The notes under the pieces were generated by a model. That model did not search any database, was not told the origin of the DNA, and worked only from the letters and a program-made list of their open reading frames with translations. Below, piece after piece: positions 54,531 through 63,805 of a stretch of 64,000 nt of DNA. Positions within the stretch are counted from its first letter, which is position 1; every line of letters starts with the position of its first letter. Source of the stretch: Tenacibaculum mesophilum (GTDB lineage: Bacteria > Bacteroidota > Bacteroidia > Flavobacteriales > Flavobacteriaceae); NCBI RefSeq assembly GCF_003867075.1, contig NZ_CP032544.1, positions 538,501 through 602,500 on the forward strand, read 5' to 3'. A program made the translations under genes and the position numbers.

Positions 54531-55391
54531 TTAATTAATAGGCGTAAATTCTGGCTTAATAGGGTTTTCAAACTCAACAGTAATAGTGTCGCGATATTCT
54601 AAACCAAGTAGAGTAGAGGCGCCACCAACCGTTTCTAAATTACTTCGGTAAATAGCAATTTCTAAAAAGCCAGCAGAGTTGAAAATAGCCAACTTTTCAC
54701 CATCATATTGTCGTTTATCAGTTACCGAAAAATCAACAATTTCATTATATCTGCTGTAAATTTTAGAAAAAGTATAACGTCTAGCCGTAACTTTATAATC
54801 ACGACCTTTTCCAATAGTATTAAATTGTTTTTTACTAATGTTAGTAATTACATTTCCATAATTATCAATGTAAATAACACCACCCGCAATAATAGTTTGC
54901 TGCTCGTTTACTTTAGGCTTAATTTCAACAATCTTTTTATACGTGTCAACCTCTCTGCCAATAACACTTAAACTACCACCACGAGCAATATGAGAAGCTA
55001 CTTGCACAAAAACGTCTAACACAGGAAAGCTACTCTCAATACGATCGTGAATATTAATTTCAAAAATTTTAGTAGGTTTAATTTCAGAAGCAATCATTGA
55101 AATTAGTCCGTTGTCAGGACAAATAAAATAATGATTATCCAATTCTAAGGCAATATGTTTATTATCCACACTTAACTCTGAATCTACTCCAATAACATGA
55201 ATTGTTTTGTCAGGAAAGCTTTTATAAGCATTCTTTAAAATATAAGCAGTTTCAGTAATGTTAAAAGGAGAAATTTCATGCGTAATATCAACAATCTTAG
55301 CATCGGGTAACTCAGAATAAATAGCTCCTTTTACAGCCCCTACAAAGTGGTCTTTCGTTCCAAAATCAGTAGTTAATGTAATAAGAGACAT
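54531..55391 (-). CDS. S-adenosyl-L-methionine hydrolase (SAM hydroxide adenosyltransferase, DUF62)
   Basis: A 286-residue protein with the family's start ITLTTDFGTKDHFVGAVKG, the SAM-site segments VDITHEISPFN and GVDSELSVDN, and ICPDNGLIS. The C-terminal barrel begins at about 170 (GGVIYIDNYGNVITNIS). Members without the chlorinase insert split SAM into adenosine and methionine using water or hydroxide; the Asp/Arg/His arrangement cannot be fully checked here. First gene of the SAM hydrolase, ABM, gldF, gldG unit. Confidence 0.88.
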   Translation of the reverse strand: MSLITLTTDFGTKDHFVGAVKGAIYSELPDAKIVDITHEISPFNITETAYILKNAYKSFPDKTIHVIGVDSELSVDNKHIALELDNHYFICPDNGLISMIASEIKPTKIFEINIHDRIESSFPVLDVFVQVASHIARGGSLSVIGREVDTYKKIVEIKPKVNEQQTIIAGGVIYIDNYGNVITNISKKQFNTIGKGRDYKVTARRYTFSKIYSRYNEIVDFSVTDKRQYDGEKLAIFNSAGFLEIAIYRSNLETVGGASTLLGLEYRDTITVEFENPIKPEFTPIN

Positions 55392-55510
55392 TAATTTAGG
55401 TGTTTGTTAATTAATCTGTGAAAAATTATGCTGAAATTTTAAACAAAACTACGTAATTCAAGAAAAATAATCATTATTTTTAGTGTGAATAATATTAAAA
55501 CTTTTATCAT

Positions 55511-56464
55511 TTGAACGAACGCGTAATTGAATTAACAGAAATCAACCCAAACGATTTTTTTGGAGCTCAAAACAGCACTATTACTCAGTTAAAAACATTC
55601 TTTCCTAAAATAAAAATAGTTGCTAGAGGAAATAAACTTAAAATTTTTGGCGAACCTGAATTGTTAAATGAATTTGAAAAGCGGCTAGAGATGCTTATCA
55701 AATACTTTAACAGATACAACAAGCTAGATGAAAATAGTATTGAGCGAATTTTAACGTCAACAGGAAAGGAAGAAGAAATAAGAAAATCTGGAAATGCAAA
55801 AGACGTTTTAGTACACGGTGTTAGTGGAAAACTAATAAAAGCGCAAACAGCTAATCAGCGTAAAATGGTTGAGTTAATGCAAAAAAACGATATGTTATTT
55901 GCAGTAGGTCCCGCAGGTACAGGTAAAACATACACAGCAGTCGCTTTGGCCGTAAAAGCATTAAAAGAAAAAGAAGTAAGACGAATTATATTAACAAGAC
56001 CTGCGGTGGAGTCAGGTGAAAACTTAGGGTTTCTTCCTGGAGACTTAAAAGAGAAACTAGATCCATACATGCAACCTTTGTACGATGCCTTACGAGACAT
56101 GATTCCACATGAAAAACTAGAATCACATCTTGAAAAAGGAGTCATACAAATAGCACCTTTGGCTTTTATGCGTGGACGTACTTTAGACAACGCTTTTGTA
56201 ATTTTAGATGAAGCACAAAACACCACTCATGCACAAATGAAGATGTTTTTAACACGTATGGGAATGCATGCAAAGTTTATCATAACTGGAGATCCAGGTC
56301 AGATAGATTTACCAAGAAGACAAGTTTCTGGATTGAAAGAATCGTTATTAGCGTTAAAAGATATTGAAGGAATTGCGCAGGTGTATTTAGATGACAAAGA
56401 TGTAATCCGCCATCGATTAGTTAAAAAGATTATTACAGCTTACAAAAGCATAGAAACGGAATAA
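55511..56464 (+). CDS. PhoH family protein
   Basis: A 317-residue protein with an N-terminal KH-like region (about 10-85) and a PhoH P-loop domain (about 110-310). Walker A is GPAGTGKTYTAVALA, RRIILTRPAVESGENLGFLP and Walker B (FVILDEAQN) follow, with ITGDPGQIDLP after them. PhoH proteins are ATPases linked to RNA metabolism and phosphate stress. The start is TTG 55511, giving MNERVIEL; no ATG exists for another 70 codons or so. A membrane-protein gene follows after three bases. Confidence 0.9.
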   Translation: MNERVIELTEINPNDFFGAQNSTITQLKTFFPKIKIVARGNKLKIFGEPELLNEFEKRLEMLIKYFNRYNKLDENSIERILTSTGKEEEIRKSGNAKDVLVHGVSGKLIKAQTANQRKMVELMQKNDMLFAVGPAGTGKTYTAVALAVKALKEKEVRRIILTRPAVESGENLGFLPGDLKEKLDPYMQPLYDALRDMIPHEKLESHLEKGVIQIAPLAFMRGRTLDNAFVILDEAQNTTHAQMKMFLTRMGMHAKFIITGDPGQIDLPRRQVSGLKESLLALKDIEGIAQVYLDDKDVIRHRLVKKIITAYKSIETE

Positions 56465-56467
56465 AGT

Positions 56468-57067
56468 ATGTTTAAAAACTTGGGATTTCAAGAATATTTA
56501 TCGGTAGGGTATATATTTTTGATTGCTTTAGGCTTAGTTAGTGATACCATTTTTTATCGTTATCTAGATATAGATTATTTACAATACATAACTATCACAG
56601 ATACACTTTTGTCTCCTATTTCATTATTAGCTAACAATTGGGCGTTGTCAGTAATTCTTATAGTATTTTCTATGTCTTTGTATTTCCTTATTAAAAACTC
56701 AGTGAAAATAGAAGAAATACTAAAGAGAGTAAAATGGTTGAAAAAGAGAATTGAAGCAAATAAAAAAGCAAAAAGAAAAGAGTACGACAACAAGTCAGCT
56801 TTTATAGTTTCTGTTTTTATTATGGTGTTTTCTTTATTGTTAGGGTTTAGGCTAGGAATGGGGATAAATTATAAAAAACGTTTAGCAGAAGGTAGGCTTA
56901 AGAATAATATAACATTAGTTTTTAAAGATGATTCTCAACTAAAAGCTAAAAAAATAGGTCAAAATAGTGCTTATATTTTTTATGTAGAAGAAGGGAATAC
57001 ATTTGTAACTGTAACACCTATTTTAGAAAATATAAAACAAATAAAAACTATTCAAAAAGAAGAGTAG
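56468..57067 (+). CDS. Hypothetical inner-membrane protein
   Basis: A 199-residue protein with about three membrane segments: 12-28 (VGYIFLIALGLVSD), 58-74 (ALSVILIVFSMSLYFLI) and 109-127 (AFIVSVFIMVFSLLLGF). A basic cytosolic coiled stretch (KRVKWLKKRIEANKKAKRKE) lies between the second and third, and a small C-terminal beta domain follows (VFKDDSQLKAKKIGQ, SAYIFYVEEGNTFVTV). I do not recognise a family. It follows phoH by three bases and is co-transcribed with it. Confidence 0.65.
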   Translation: MFKNLGFQEYLSVGYIFLIALGLVSDTIFYRYLDIDYLQYITITDTLLSPISLLANNWALSVILIVFSMSLYFLIKNSVKIEEILKRVKWLKKRIEANKKAKRKEYDNKSAFIVSVFIMVFSLLLGFRLGMGINYKKRLAEGRLKNNITLVFKDDSQLKAKKIGQNSAYIFYVEEGNTFVTVTPILENIKQIKTIQKEE

Positions 57068-57073
57068 AATACT

Positions 57074-57081
57074 TACATTTG
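57074..57081 (+). promoter_or_regulatory. purC -7 box
   Basis: TACATTTG fits TAnnTTTG; the ATG at 57107 follows 25 bases later. Confidence 0.55.
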
Positions 57082-57106
57082 CGGGCAACAACACAACAAC
57101 ATACTA

Positions 57107-58057
57107 ATGAATACAATTAACGAAACAAGTTTCCAGTTTCAAGGGCAAAAAGAAGTTTATAAAGGAAAAGTAAGAGAAGTATATAACATCAATGATGATT
57201 TATTGGTAATGATAGCTTCTGATCGTCTTTCCGCTTTCGATGTAATCTTACCACGCCAAATTCCTTTTAAAGGACAAATTTTAAACCAAATTGCTACAAA
57301 AATGATGAACGATACTGCGGATATCGTTCCAAACTGGTTATTAGCAAACCCAGATGAAAATGTAGCAGTAGGTCATTTATGTGAACCTTTTAAAGTAGAA
57401 ATGGTAATCCGCGGATATTTATCTGGTCATGCAGCTCGTGAATATGCAGCAGGAAAAAGAATGCTTTGTGGAGTAGCAATGCCTGAAGGAATGAAAGAAA
57501 ATGATAAATTCCCAGAGCCAATTATTACACCATCAACAAAGGCAGATAATGGAGAACACGATGAAGATATTTCTCGTGAAGATATTTTAGCAAAAGGAAT
57601 TGTTTCAGAAGAAGACTATTTAGTATTAGAAGATTACACAAGAAAGTTATTTCAAAGAGGGACTGAATTAGCTGCTAAAAGAGGATTGATTTTAGTAGAT
57701 ACCAAATATGAGTTTGGAAAAACTAAAGATGGTAAAATTGTATTGATTGATGAAATCCATACACCAGACTCTTCTCGTTATTTTTATGCTGAAGGATATG
57801 CAGAACGTCAAGAAAAAGGAGAGAAGCAAAAACAACTATCAAAAGAGTTTGTGCGTCAGTGGTTAATTGAAAACGGATTTCAAGGAAAAGAAGGGCAAGA
57901 AATTCCTGAAATGTCTGATGAAAAAGTTATAGAGATTTCAAATAGGTACATTGAGTTATACGAACAAATCACAGGAGAAACCTTTGTAAAAGCAAACACC
58001 GAAAGCGTACTCGAAAGAATAGAGAAAAACGTAACTACGTTTTTAAAAAATAAATAA
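57107..58057 (+). CDS. purC: Phosphoribosylaminoimidazole-succinocarboxamide synthase
   Basis: A 316-residue SAICAR synthase: [14 protein letters not shown] at the start (ATP-binding glycine-poor loop), [45 protein letters not shown] and [20 protein letters not shown] with the catalytic acidic residues, then PDSSRYF. It joins aspartate to CAIR, one step before the purB reaction encoded at 26.7-28.0 kb. Its length matches the longer, yeast-like form. Own promoter and terminator. Confidence 0.95.
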   Translation: MNTINETSFQFQGQKEVYKGKVREVYNINDDLLVMIASDRLSAFDVILPRQIPFKGQILNQIATKMMNDTADIVPNWLLANPDENVAVGHLCEPFKVEMVIRGYLSGHAAREYAAGKRMLCGVAMPEGMKENDKFPEPIITPSTKADNGEHDEDISREDILAKGIVSEEDYLVLEDYTRKLFQRGTELAAKRGLILVDTKYEFGKTKDGKIVLIDEIHTPDSSRYFYAEGYAERQEKGEKQKQLSKEFVRQWLIENGFQGKEGQEIPEMSDEKVIEISNRYIELYEQITGETFVKANTESVLERIEKNVTTFLKNK

Positions 58058-58058
58058 T

Positions 58059-58088
58059 AAAAAGAGAGGCTTTTGCCTCTCTTTTTAT
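58059..58088 (+). terminator. purC terminator
   Basis: A 12-bp stem (58059-58070 with 58075-58086), TTTT loop, T-run. Confidence 0.88.
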
Positions 58089-58173
58089 TTAAAATTATCT
58101 TAAAAGAATCCCATTAACAAACAAGCATTTATATTTTTTGTAACTTACACGATAAAAACAAAAATTAGCAAAA

Positions 58174-58635
58174 ATGCCAAATTATACATTAAAAATTAAC
58201 GGAAAGTCGGTATCCTTTGAGGCAGATGCTGATACACCATTGTTGTGGGTTTTACGAGATGAACTCAATATGGTTGGAACTAAATTCGGTTGTGGAATAG
58301 CACAATGCGGAGCCTGTACTGTTCATGTAGACGGAACAGCAATGAGAAGTTGTCAATTACAAATTTCTATGTTAGACGGTGAAGAAATAACAACCATTGA
58401 AGGGCTATCAACTGAAGGAGATCATCCGTTACAAGAAGCTTGGAAAGAAGTAGATGTTCCACAATGTGGTTACTGTCAAGCAGGTCAAATTATGACAGCA
58501 GCTTCCTTTTTAAAAGAAAATCCAAAACCTTCTAAAGAAGAGATAAGAGAAGCAATGCAAGGTAATATTTGTCGTTGCGCTGCATACAATAGAATAGAAA
58601 AGGCAGTTGCATTGGCTGCAGATAAAATGTCTTAA
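58174..58635 (+). CDS. iorA: Isoquinoline 1-oxidoreductase-type small subunit, two [2Fe-2S] clusters
   Basis: A 153-residue electron-transfer subunit of the xanthine oxidase superfamily. The plant-type [2Fe-2S] ligands are Cys40, 45, 48 and 60; the second, helical cluster uses Cys98, 101, 133 and 135 (PQCGYCQAGQ, GNICRCAAY). It passes electrons from the molybdenum subunit encoded 12 bases downstream. The symbol follows the family; the true substrate need not be isoquinoline. Confidence 0.85.
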   Translation: MPNYTLKINGKSVSFEADADTPLLWVLRDELNMVGTKFGCGIAQCGACTVHVDGTAMRSCQLQISMLDGEEITTIEGLSTEGDHPLQEAWKEVDVPQCGYCQAGQIMTAASFLKENPKPSKEEIREAMQGNICRCAAYNRIEKAVALAADKMS

Positions 58636-58647
58636 AAACTTTCAATC

Positions 58648-60864
58648 ATGAGTACACAAGAAAAAAACTTTACGTTTAGCAGAAGAAATTTTTTAAGAAC
58701 TTCTGCATTAGCTAGTGGTGGTATTATGATTGGATTTAATCTATTTACTGCCTGTAAACCTAATGTAAAACCATCTGTAGATGTAGAAAACTTAAATTTC
58801 AACGATTTTAACGCATTTATAAAAATATCTGATGAAGGCTATGTAACTATTTACTCTCCAAATCCAGAGATAGGTCAAGGGGTAAAAACTTCAATGCCTA
58901 TGATTATTGCAGAAGAGTTAGATGTAGAATGGGATAAAGTACATGTTGCACAAGCTCCTTTAGATACCAAAAACTATAAACGACAGTTAGCAGGAGGTAG
59001 TCAATCAATTCGTCATGGCTGGACAGCGCTTAGAGAAACAGGAGCAACTACAAAACAAATGTTAATTAATGCGGCAGCAGTAAAATGGGGAGTAGATGCA
59101 ACTACTTGTTCAGCTTCAAAAGGAATTATTACAAATGCAAAAGGTGAAACGTTAGGATATGGTGAAGTAGTAAAAGAAGCTGCTACTTTAGAAGTACCAG
59201 AAAACGTCGCTTTAAAAAAGCCATCTGAGTTCTCCATTATTGGTAAAAATGCTATAAATGTTGATGTAGAAAAAATAGTAACAGGAAAACCTTTATTCGG
59301 TTTAGACTATAAAGAAGAAGGTATGTTGTACGCATCTGTAGTAAGACCTCCTTCTTTTGGACAAGAGTTAGAGTCATACGATGCAGCAGAAGCAAAGAAA
59401 GTGTCAGGAGTAATAGATGTTATAACAATAGGAGAGAAAGCAAGAAACTTTATTGAGTCAGGAAAAGCTAATTGGACGTTTAAGTTAACGAAAACGGATA
59501 AAGTAGTTGTACTAGCAGAAAATACATGGGCGGCAATTAAAGGAGCAAAAGCAATTAAAACTGTATGGAAAGATAATTCTGAGTTAGAAGATACAAAACT
59601 TCATAATGAAAAGCTAACAAAATTATTAGAAGCGAGTGACTTAGATGTAAGAAGAGAAGACGGAAATGTAAGAAAAGCTTTTGCAGAAGCAGATAAAGTT
59701 ATCGAACGTACCTATCATTCACCTTTCTTACCACATAACTGTATGGAACCAATGAACTTTTTCGCAAGTGTAACACCAGAAAAAGTACACCTAGTTGGTC
59801 CTGTACAAACACCAGAATATGCAGCAATGGTTGCAGCAGAAATGTTAGGGCGTAATTTGGAAGAAGTTCATGTAGAAATGACCCGAATGGGAGGAGGTTT
59901 CGGAAGAAGATTATATGGAGATTTTGTTTATGAAGCGTTGGAAATATCTGATAAAATACAAAAACCAGTAAAAATGGTTTCAACGAGAGAAGACGATGTA
60001 ACTAGCGGAACATATAGGCCAGCAATTAAATATAGAATCGCAGCATCAATAAAAGACAGAAAAATAACAGGATACCATTTGAAAGAAGCAGCCGTAAATG
60101 ATAATATGTACGGATTAATACCACATTTTTTTCCTGCAGGATGTATTCCAAACTATAAAGTATCAACTGGAAATTACAAGAGTAATATTAGTACAGGAGC
60201 TTGGAGAGCACCATATACTAACTTTTTAGGCTATGCAGAACAAAGTTTTTTCGATGAATTAGCGGAAGAATTAGAGATAGATGCGGTGCAGTTACGTTTA
60301 GAATTGTTAGAAAATGTAAAAGCCACAGAAGATAAAAGAATAGAGTACTCAGGTAAACGAATGCAAGACACTATAAAGTTAGCAGCAGAAAAAGGGAGCT
60401 GGGGAAAATCTAAAAAAGGAGTTTATCAAGGTTTTTCAGCTTATTACAGTCATAATACCCATGTAGCTGAAGTTGCAGAGGTAGAGCTAAAAGATGGAGT
60501 ACCGGTTGTAACAAAAGTAGTTACAGCGGTTGATTGTGGTATAGTTGTTAATCCAACAGGAGCTATAAACCAAGTAGTAGGAGGAGTTATTGATGGTATT
60601 GGACACGCAATGTATGGAAACTTAACTTTTAAAGAAGGAGCACCTTCAAGTAGAAATTTTGACAACTATAAGCTTATAAGAATGAATGAAACACCTAAAG
60701 TAGAAGTTCATTTTGTGCAAAATGAATTATCACCTACAGGTTTAGGAGAACCAGGCTTACCACCAGCAGGAGGAGCAGTTGCGAATGCAATACATAAAGC
60801 TTTAGGAAAAAGACTATATAAACAACCTTTTGTAGAGGAATTAAAATCGAACATTTTATCTTAA
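58648..60864 (+). CDS. iorB: Isoquinoline 1-oxidoreductase-type molybdopterin-binding large subunit
   Basis: A 738-residue protein with a Tat-like signal (SRRNFLRTSALASGG, about 10-24), so the complex is probably exported folded. The molybdopterin domain shows HNCMEPMNF, GGGFGRRLYGDF, GAWRAPYTNFLGY and the C-terminal GLGEPGLPPAGGAVANA with the catalytic Glu. Such IorAB or aldehyde-dehydrogenase-like enzymes hydroxylate heterocycles or oxidise aldehydes in the periplasm. No FAD subunit is nearby, as is usual for this type. No maturation chaperone (XdhC-like) is seen either. Confidence 0.85.
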   Translation: MSTQEKNFTFSRRNFLRTSALASGGIMIGFNLFTACKPNVKPSVDVENLNFNDFNAFIKISDEGYVTIYSPNPEIGQGVKTSMPMIIAEELDVEWDKVHVAQAPLDTKNYKRQLAGGSQSIRHGWTALRETGATTKQMLINAAAVKWGVDATTCSASKGIITNAKGETLGYGEVVKEAATLEVPENVALKKPSEFSIIGKNAINVDVEKIVTGKPLFGLDYKEEGMLYASVVRPPSFGQELESYDAAEAKKVSGVIDVITIGEKARNFIESGKANWTFKLTKTDKVVVLAENTWAAIKGAKAIKTVWKDNSELEDTKLHNEKLTKLLEASDLDVRREDGNVRKAFAEADKVIERTYHSPFLPHNCMEPMNFFASVTPEKVHLVGPVQTPEYAAMVAAEMLGRNLEEVHVEMTRMGGGFGRRLYGDFVYEALEISDKIQKPVKMVSTREDDVTSGTYRPAIKYRIAASIKDRKITGYHLKEAAVNDNMYGLIPHFFPAGCIPNYKVSTGNYKSNISTGAWRAPYTNFLGYAEQSFFDELAEELEIDAVQLRLELLENVKATEDKRIEYSGKRMQDTIKLAAEKGSWGKSKKGVYQGFSAYYSHNTHVAEVAEVELKDGVPVVTKVVTAVDCGIVVNPTGAINQVVGGVIDGIGHAMYGNLTFKEGAPSSRNFDNYKLIRMNETPKVEVHFVQNELSPTGLGEPGLPPAGGAVANAIHKALGKRLYKQPFVEELKSNILS

Positions 60865-60937
60865 AAATCAAAGAGCTTTATAGGTATGCCAAAGTAGTAT
60901 GTTTGTTATTTATTGAAAATGAAACACTCGGTAATTT

Positions 60938-60967
60938 TTGAAAATCTGTTAAAAAGCACTACTTTCG
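60938..60967 (+). promoter_or_regulatory. Promoter of the alpha-oxoamine synthase gene
   Basis: TTG (60938-60940), 19 bases, TACTTTCG (60960-60967): the phylum's layout with one departure in the -7 box. ATG 60993 follows after 25 bases. Confidence 0.5.
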
Positions 60968-60992
60968 CAACCTATAAAAATCAAAAATAACA

Positions 60993-62246
60993 ATGGTTAA
61001 AGATTTATTTGAAAGAATTAAAGGAGATAAAGGACCTTTAGGAAAATGGGCGGATAAAGCAGAAGGATATTATGTGTTTCCTAAATTAGAAGGACCAATC
61101 TCTAACCGCATGTCTTTCAATGGAAAAAAAGTAATAACTTGGAGTATTAACGACTACTTAGGATTAGCAAATCATCCAGAAGTGTTAAAAGTAGATGGAG
61201 AATCTGCTGCTACAGATGGTATGGCTTACCCTATGGGAGCTCGTATGATGTCAGGTCACACTAAATACCATGAACAATTAGAGCAAGAATGTGCTGAATT
61301 TGTTGGTAAAGAAGCAGCTTATTTAGTAAATTTCGGATACCAAGGAATGGTATCAGCAATTGATGCCTTAGTAGGAAAAGACGATATCATAGTATATGAC
61401 ATGGATACACATGCATGTATTATTGATGGAGTTCGTTTACACGCAGGAAAACGTTTTGTATATCGCCATAACGATATAGAGAGCTGTGAGAAAAATTTGA
61501 AGCGTGCCACCAAAATGGCAGAAAAAACAGGAGGTGGAATTTTGTTAGTTTCTGAAGGTGTTTTCGGTATGCGAGGAGAACAAGGGCGTTTAGCAGAAAT
61601 TGTAGCCTTAAAAGAAAAATATAACTTTCGTTTATTAGTAGATGACGCTCATGGGTTCGGAACATTAGGAGAAGGAGGAAGAGGAACAGGGTTTGAACAA
61701 GGAGTACAAGACGGAATAGATGTATATTTTGCAACATTTGCAAAATCTATGGCAGGAATTGGAGCATTCTTTGCAGGAGACAAAGATATTGTTCAATACC
61801 TACAATATAATATGAGATCACAAATGTTCGCTAAATCATTACCAATGCCGATGGTAAAAGGAGCATTAAAACGTTTGGATATGATTCGTACCATGCCTGA
61901 ACTAAAAGAAAACCTTTGGAAAATAACCAATGCGTTACAGTCAGGTTTACGTGAAGCAGGTTTTGATTTAGGAACAACACAAACATGTATCACACCAGTA
62001 TACCTAAAAGGAGAAATTCCAGAAGCCATGGCAATGGTAAATGATTTACGAGAAAACCATGGAGTGTTTTGTTCAATTGTAGTATACCCAGTGATACCAA
62101 AAGGATTAATAATATTAAGATTAATTCCAACAGCACGTCATACAATTGAAGATGTAAATGAAACAATTGAAGCTTTTTCTGCAATTCGTGAAAAGTTAGA
62201 AAACGGAACTTATAAACAAGTAGCAGCTTCAATTATGGCAGAATAG
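60993..62246 (+). CDS. PLP-dependent alpha-oxoamine synthase (serine palmitoyltransferase / capnine-type)
   Basis: A 417-residue fold-type I PLP enzyme. INDYLGLANHPEV and the substrate region SGHTKYHEQLE are followed by the ring-stacking His140 (MDTHACIIDG), DDAHGFGTLG (217-226) and the PLP Lys251 (FATFAKSMAGIG). It condenses an amino acid with an acyl-CoA. In Bacteroidota the closest roles are sphingolipid (serine) or sulfonolipid (cysteate) base synthesis, and this protein is closer to those than to glycine C-acetyltransferase by my reading. Which amino acid it uses cannot be decided here. Monocistronic. Confidence 0.8.
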   Translation: MVKDLFERIKGDKGPLGKWADKAEGYYVFPKLEGPISNRMSFNGKKVITWSINDYLGLANHPEVLKVDGESAATDGMAYPMGARMMSGHTKYHEQLEQECAEFVGKEAAYLVNFGYQGMVSAIDALVGKDDIIVYDMDTHACIIDGVRLHAGKRFVYRHNDIESCEKNLKRATKMAEKTGGGILLVSEGVFGMRGEQGRLAEIVALKEKYNFRLLVDDAHGFGTLGEGGRGTGFEQGVQDGIDVYFATFAKSMAGIGAFFAGDKDIVQYLQYNMRSQMFAKSLPMPMVKGALKRLDMIRTMPELKENLWKITNALQSGLREAGFDLGTTQTCITPVYLKGEIPEAMAMVNDLRENHGVFCSIVVYPVIPKGLIILRLIPTARHTIEDVNETIEAFSAIREKLENGTYKQVAASIMAE

Positions 62247-62269
62247 AAAGAAACTGCAAAAAAATAAAT

Positions 62270-62300
62270 AAAAACTCATGAAATACTTCATGAGTTTTTT
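62270..62300 (+). terminator. Terminator after the oxoamine synthase gene
   Basis: A 13-bp stem (62270-62282 with 62287-62299), 4-base loop, T-run. Confidence 0.85.
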
Positions 62301-62352
62301 TGTTTTAAAAGAGAAATGATACATTTGAAATCCTTTTGCTTATCAAAATAAA

Positions 62353-63078
62353 ATGAAAAAAATACTATTCATACACTTATTATTATTTGTAGCAGGATTA
62401 AATGCACAAATTAAAGATACATTACCAAACTTTAACAATGAATATATTTTGGTAAAAGAAGGAGACAGTTTAATGATAAAGTTAAACGAGGTAACTGTAC
62501 TTCCAAAGCATAAGTTTAAAGAAAAAAAAGATATTCTTTATTATTATTGGCTTCGAAAAAAAGTATTCAAAGCATATCCTTATGCAATTTTAGCAGCAAA
62601 AAGAGTAGATAGTGTAAACTCACGTTTAGCTAGAATTAAATCAAAAAGTAAAAAAATAAAGTATATAAAAAGAATTCAAAAGTATTTAGAAGAAGAGTTA
62701 ACAGCTCCCTTAAAAAAGTTAACAAGAACAGAAGGAAGAATTTTGTTAAAGCTAATTCATCGTCAAACAGGAAAAACAGCCTTTGCTAATGTAAAAGAGT
62801 TAAGAAGTGGTTGGAAAGCCTTTTGGTACAATACTACAGCAAATTTATTTAAACTATCATTAAAGTCAGAGTATAAACCTGAAGCGGAAAACGAAGATTA
62901 TTTAGTAGAGGACATTATACAGCGAGCATATATAGAAGAAAAGTTGGAGTATCAAGAGCCTAAATTACGAAAGAATTATTTAGTAATTGTATCCAAAAGT
63001 AGAGGATATATTGATGTATCCGAGTATAAAGAGATGTTTTCGAAGATGCGAAAGAAGCGAAAACGAAAGAAAAAGTAA
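62353..63078 (+). CDS. DUF4294 family exported protein
   Basis: A 241-residue protein with a signal peptide (about 1-18, GLNAQ), then a conserved basic helical region (YYYWLRKKVFKAYPYAILAA, then LTRTEGRILLKLIHRQTG, WKAFWYNTTANLFK) and a very basic tail (KMRKKRKRKKK). It matches DUF4294, widespread in Flavobacteriia with unknown function. The basic tail could bind an acidic envelope polymer, but that is a guess. Last protein gene before the rRNA operon. Confidence 0.8.
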   Translation: MKKILFIHLLLFVAGLNAQIKDTLPNFNNEYILVKEGDSLMIKLNEVTVLPKHKFKEKKDILYYYWLRKKVFKAYPYAILAAKRVDSVNSRLARIKSKSKKIKYIKRIQKYLEEELTAPLKKLTRTEGRILLKLIHRQTGKTAFANVKELRSGWKAFWYNTTANLFKLSLKSEYKPEAENEDYLVEDIIQRAYIEEKLEYQEPKLRKNYLVIVSKSRGYIDVSEYKEMFSKMRKKRKRKKK

Positions 63079-63281
63079 AAAAATAAAGAATTCAAATTCT
63101 TACTAAAGTTGATAATTAAGTACTGTAATAGTTATATGTACTTCCATGTTAGAAGCATTAAAATAGTAATAAATATAGTAAACAAAGGTAGGAGAGAAGT
63201 ATAGGATAAAAAACTTTCGGGTGTAACTAATTATATAATAACGTATTAATAAATATTTTAAAAAAAAGGTTTAAAAAGTGC

Positions 63282-63311
63282 TTGTTAAGTGGGGAAAGGT
63301 GTCTATATTTG
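63282..63311 (+). promoter_or_regulatory. rRNA promoter P1
   Basis: TTG (63282-63284), 19 bases, TATATTTG (63304-63311): perfect Bacteroidota promoter, about 495 bases before 16S. Confidence 0.8.
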
Positions 63312-63415
63312 CACCCGCCAACGGAGAAGCGCTAAGTTTTAAAGTTAGCAAAAGTTCATTAAAATAGGGGTGTAAGATATTTAAAGAAAAGGTTAAAAAA
63401 TAGTTTAACAAATTC

Positions 63416-63447
63416 TTGTTTATTAGGAAATAAAGTGAGTATCTTTG
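63416..63447 (+). promoter_or_regulatory. rRNA promoter P2
   Basis: TTG (63416-63418), 21 bases, TATCTTTG (63440-63447). Confidence 0.75.
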
Positions 63448-63520
63448 CAGTCCGAATTTTAGGGAAGCAGTTCATTAAAATAGTGTAGCAAATCAAACGA
63501 AAAAAACTTTAAAAAAAGTT

Positions 63521-63550
63521 TTGTCAGATTAAAAAGAGTTTGTAGTTTTG
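63521..63550 (+). promoter_or_regulatory. rRNA promoter P3
   Basis: TTG (63521-63523), 19 bases, TAGTTTTG (63543-63550). A 7-bp hairpin (63554-63560 with 63564-63570) follows at once. Confidence 0.75.
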
Positions 63551-63579
63551 CATCCGCTTTCACAAAGCGGCACGATCAC

Positions 63580-63626
63580 AGAAATTTTGGAAGACGATAA
63601 GTTACTAGTTCGAGTCTAGTGTTTCT
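63580..63626 (+). ncRNA. tRNA-like minihelix in the rRNA leader
   Basis: ACTAG-TTCGAGT-CTAGT (63604-63620) has the 5-bp stem and 7-base loop of a tRNA T-arm, including TTCGA. An outer 6-bp stem (63580-63585 with 63621-63626) stacks where an acceptor stem would be. D and anticodon arms are missing, so this is not a tRNA gene. Confidence 0.35.
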
Positions 63627-63805
63627 ACAAGAGGATGAGTCGTAAGATAAGTAAAAACTTGTCATTGGTGACTCGCCACAAGTTCATTGAAAATATTGAA
63701 ATTGACAGCGTAATTAAAGAGTAGAATTACCGGTAGTAGTTTAAGAGATTAAGCTATTATAAAATTCTTTTGGAACTTAACATTAATAATATTAAAGATT
63801 ATACA

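Larger units (their letters stand above)
63353..63695 (+). repeat. Three copies of a leader box in the rRNA upstream region
   Basis: AGTTCATTAAAATAG occurs at 63353-63367 and 63469-63483, and AGTTCATTGAAAATA at 63681-63695. The first two copies sit 22-42 bases after P1 and P2; the third is in the 16S leader. They may be antitermination (boxA-like) or processing signals. Confidence 0.6.

Noticed and set aside
63604..63620. A complete tRNA gene in the rRNA leader
   Set aside because: No D arm or anticodon arm can be formed between the outer stem and the T-arm-like hairpin.
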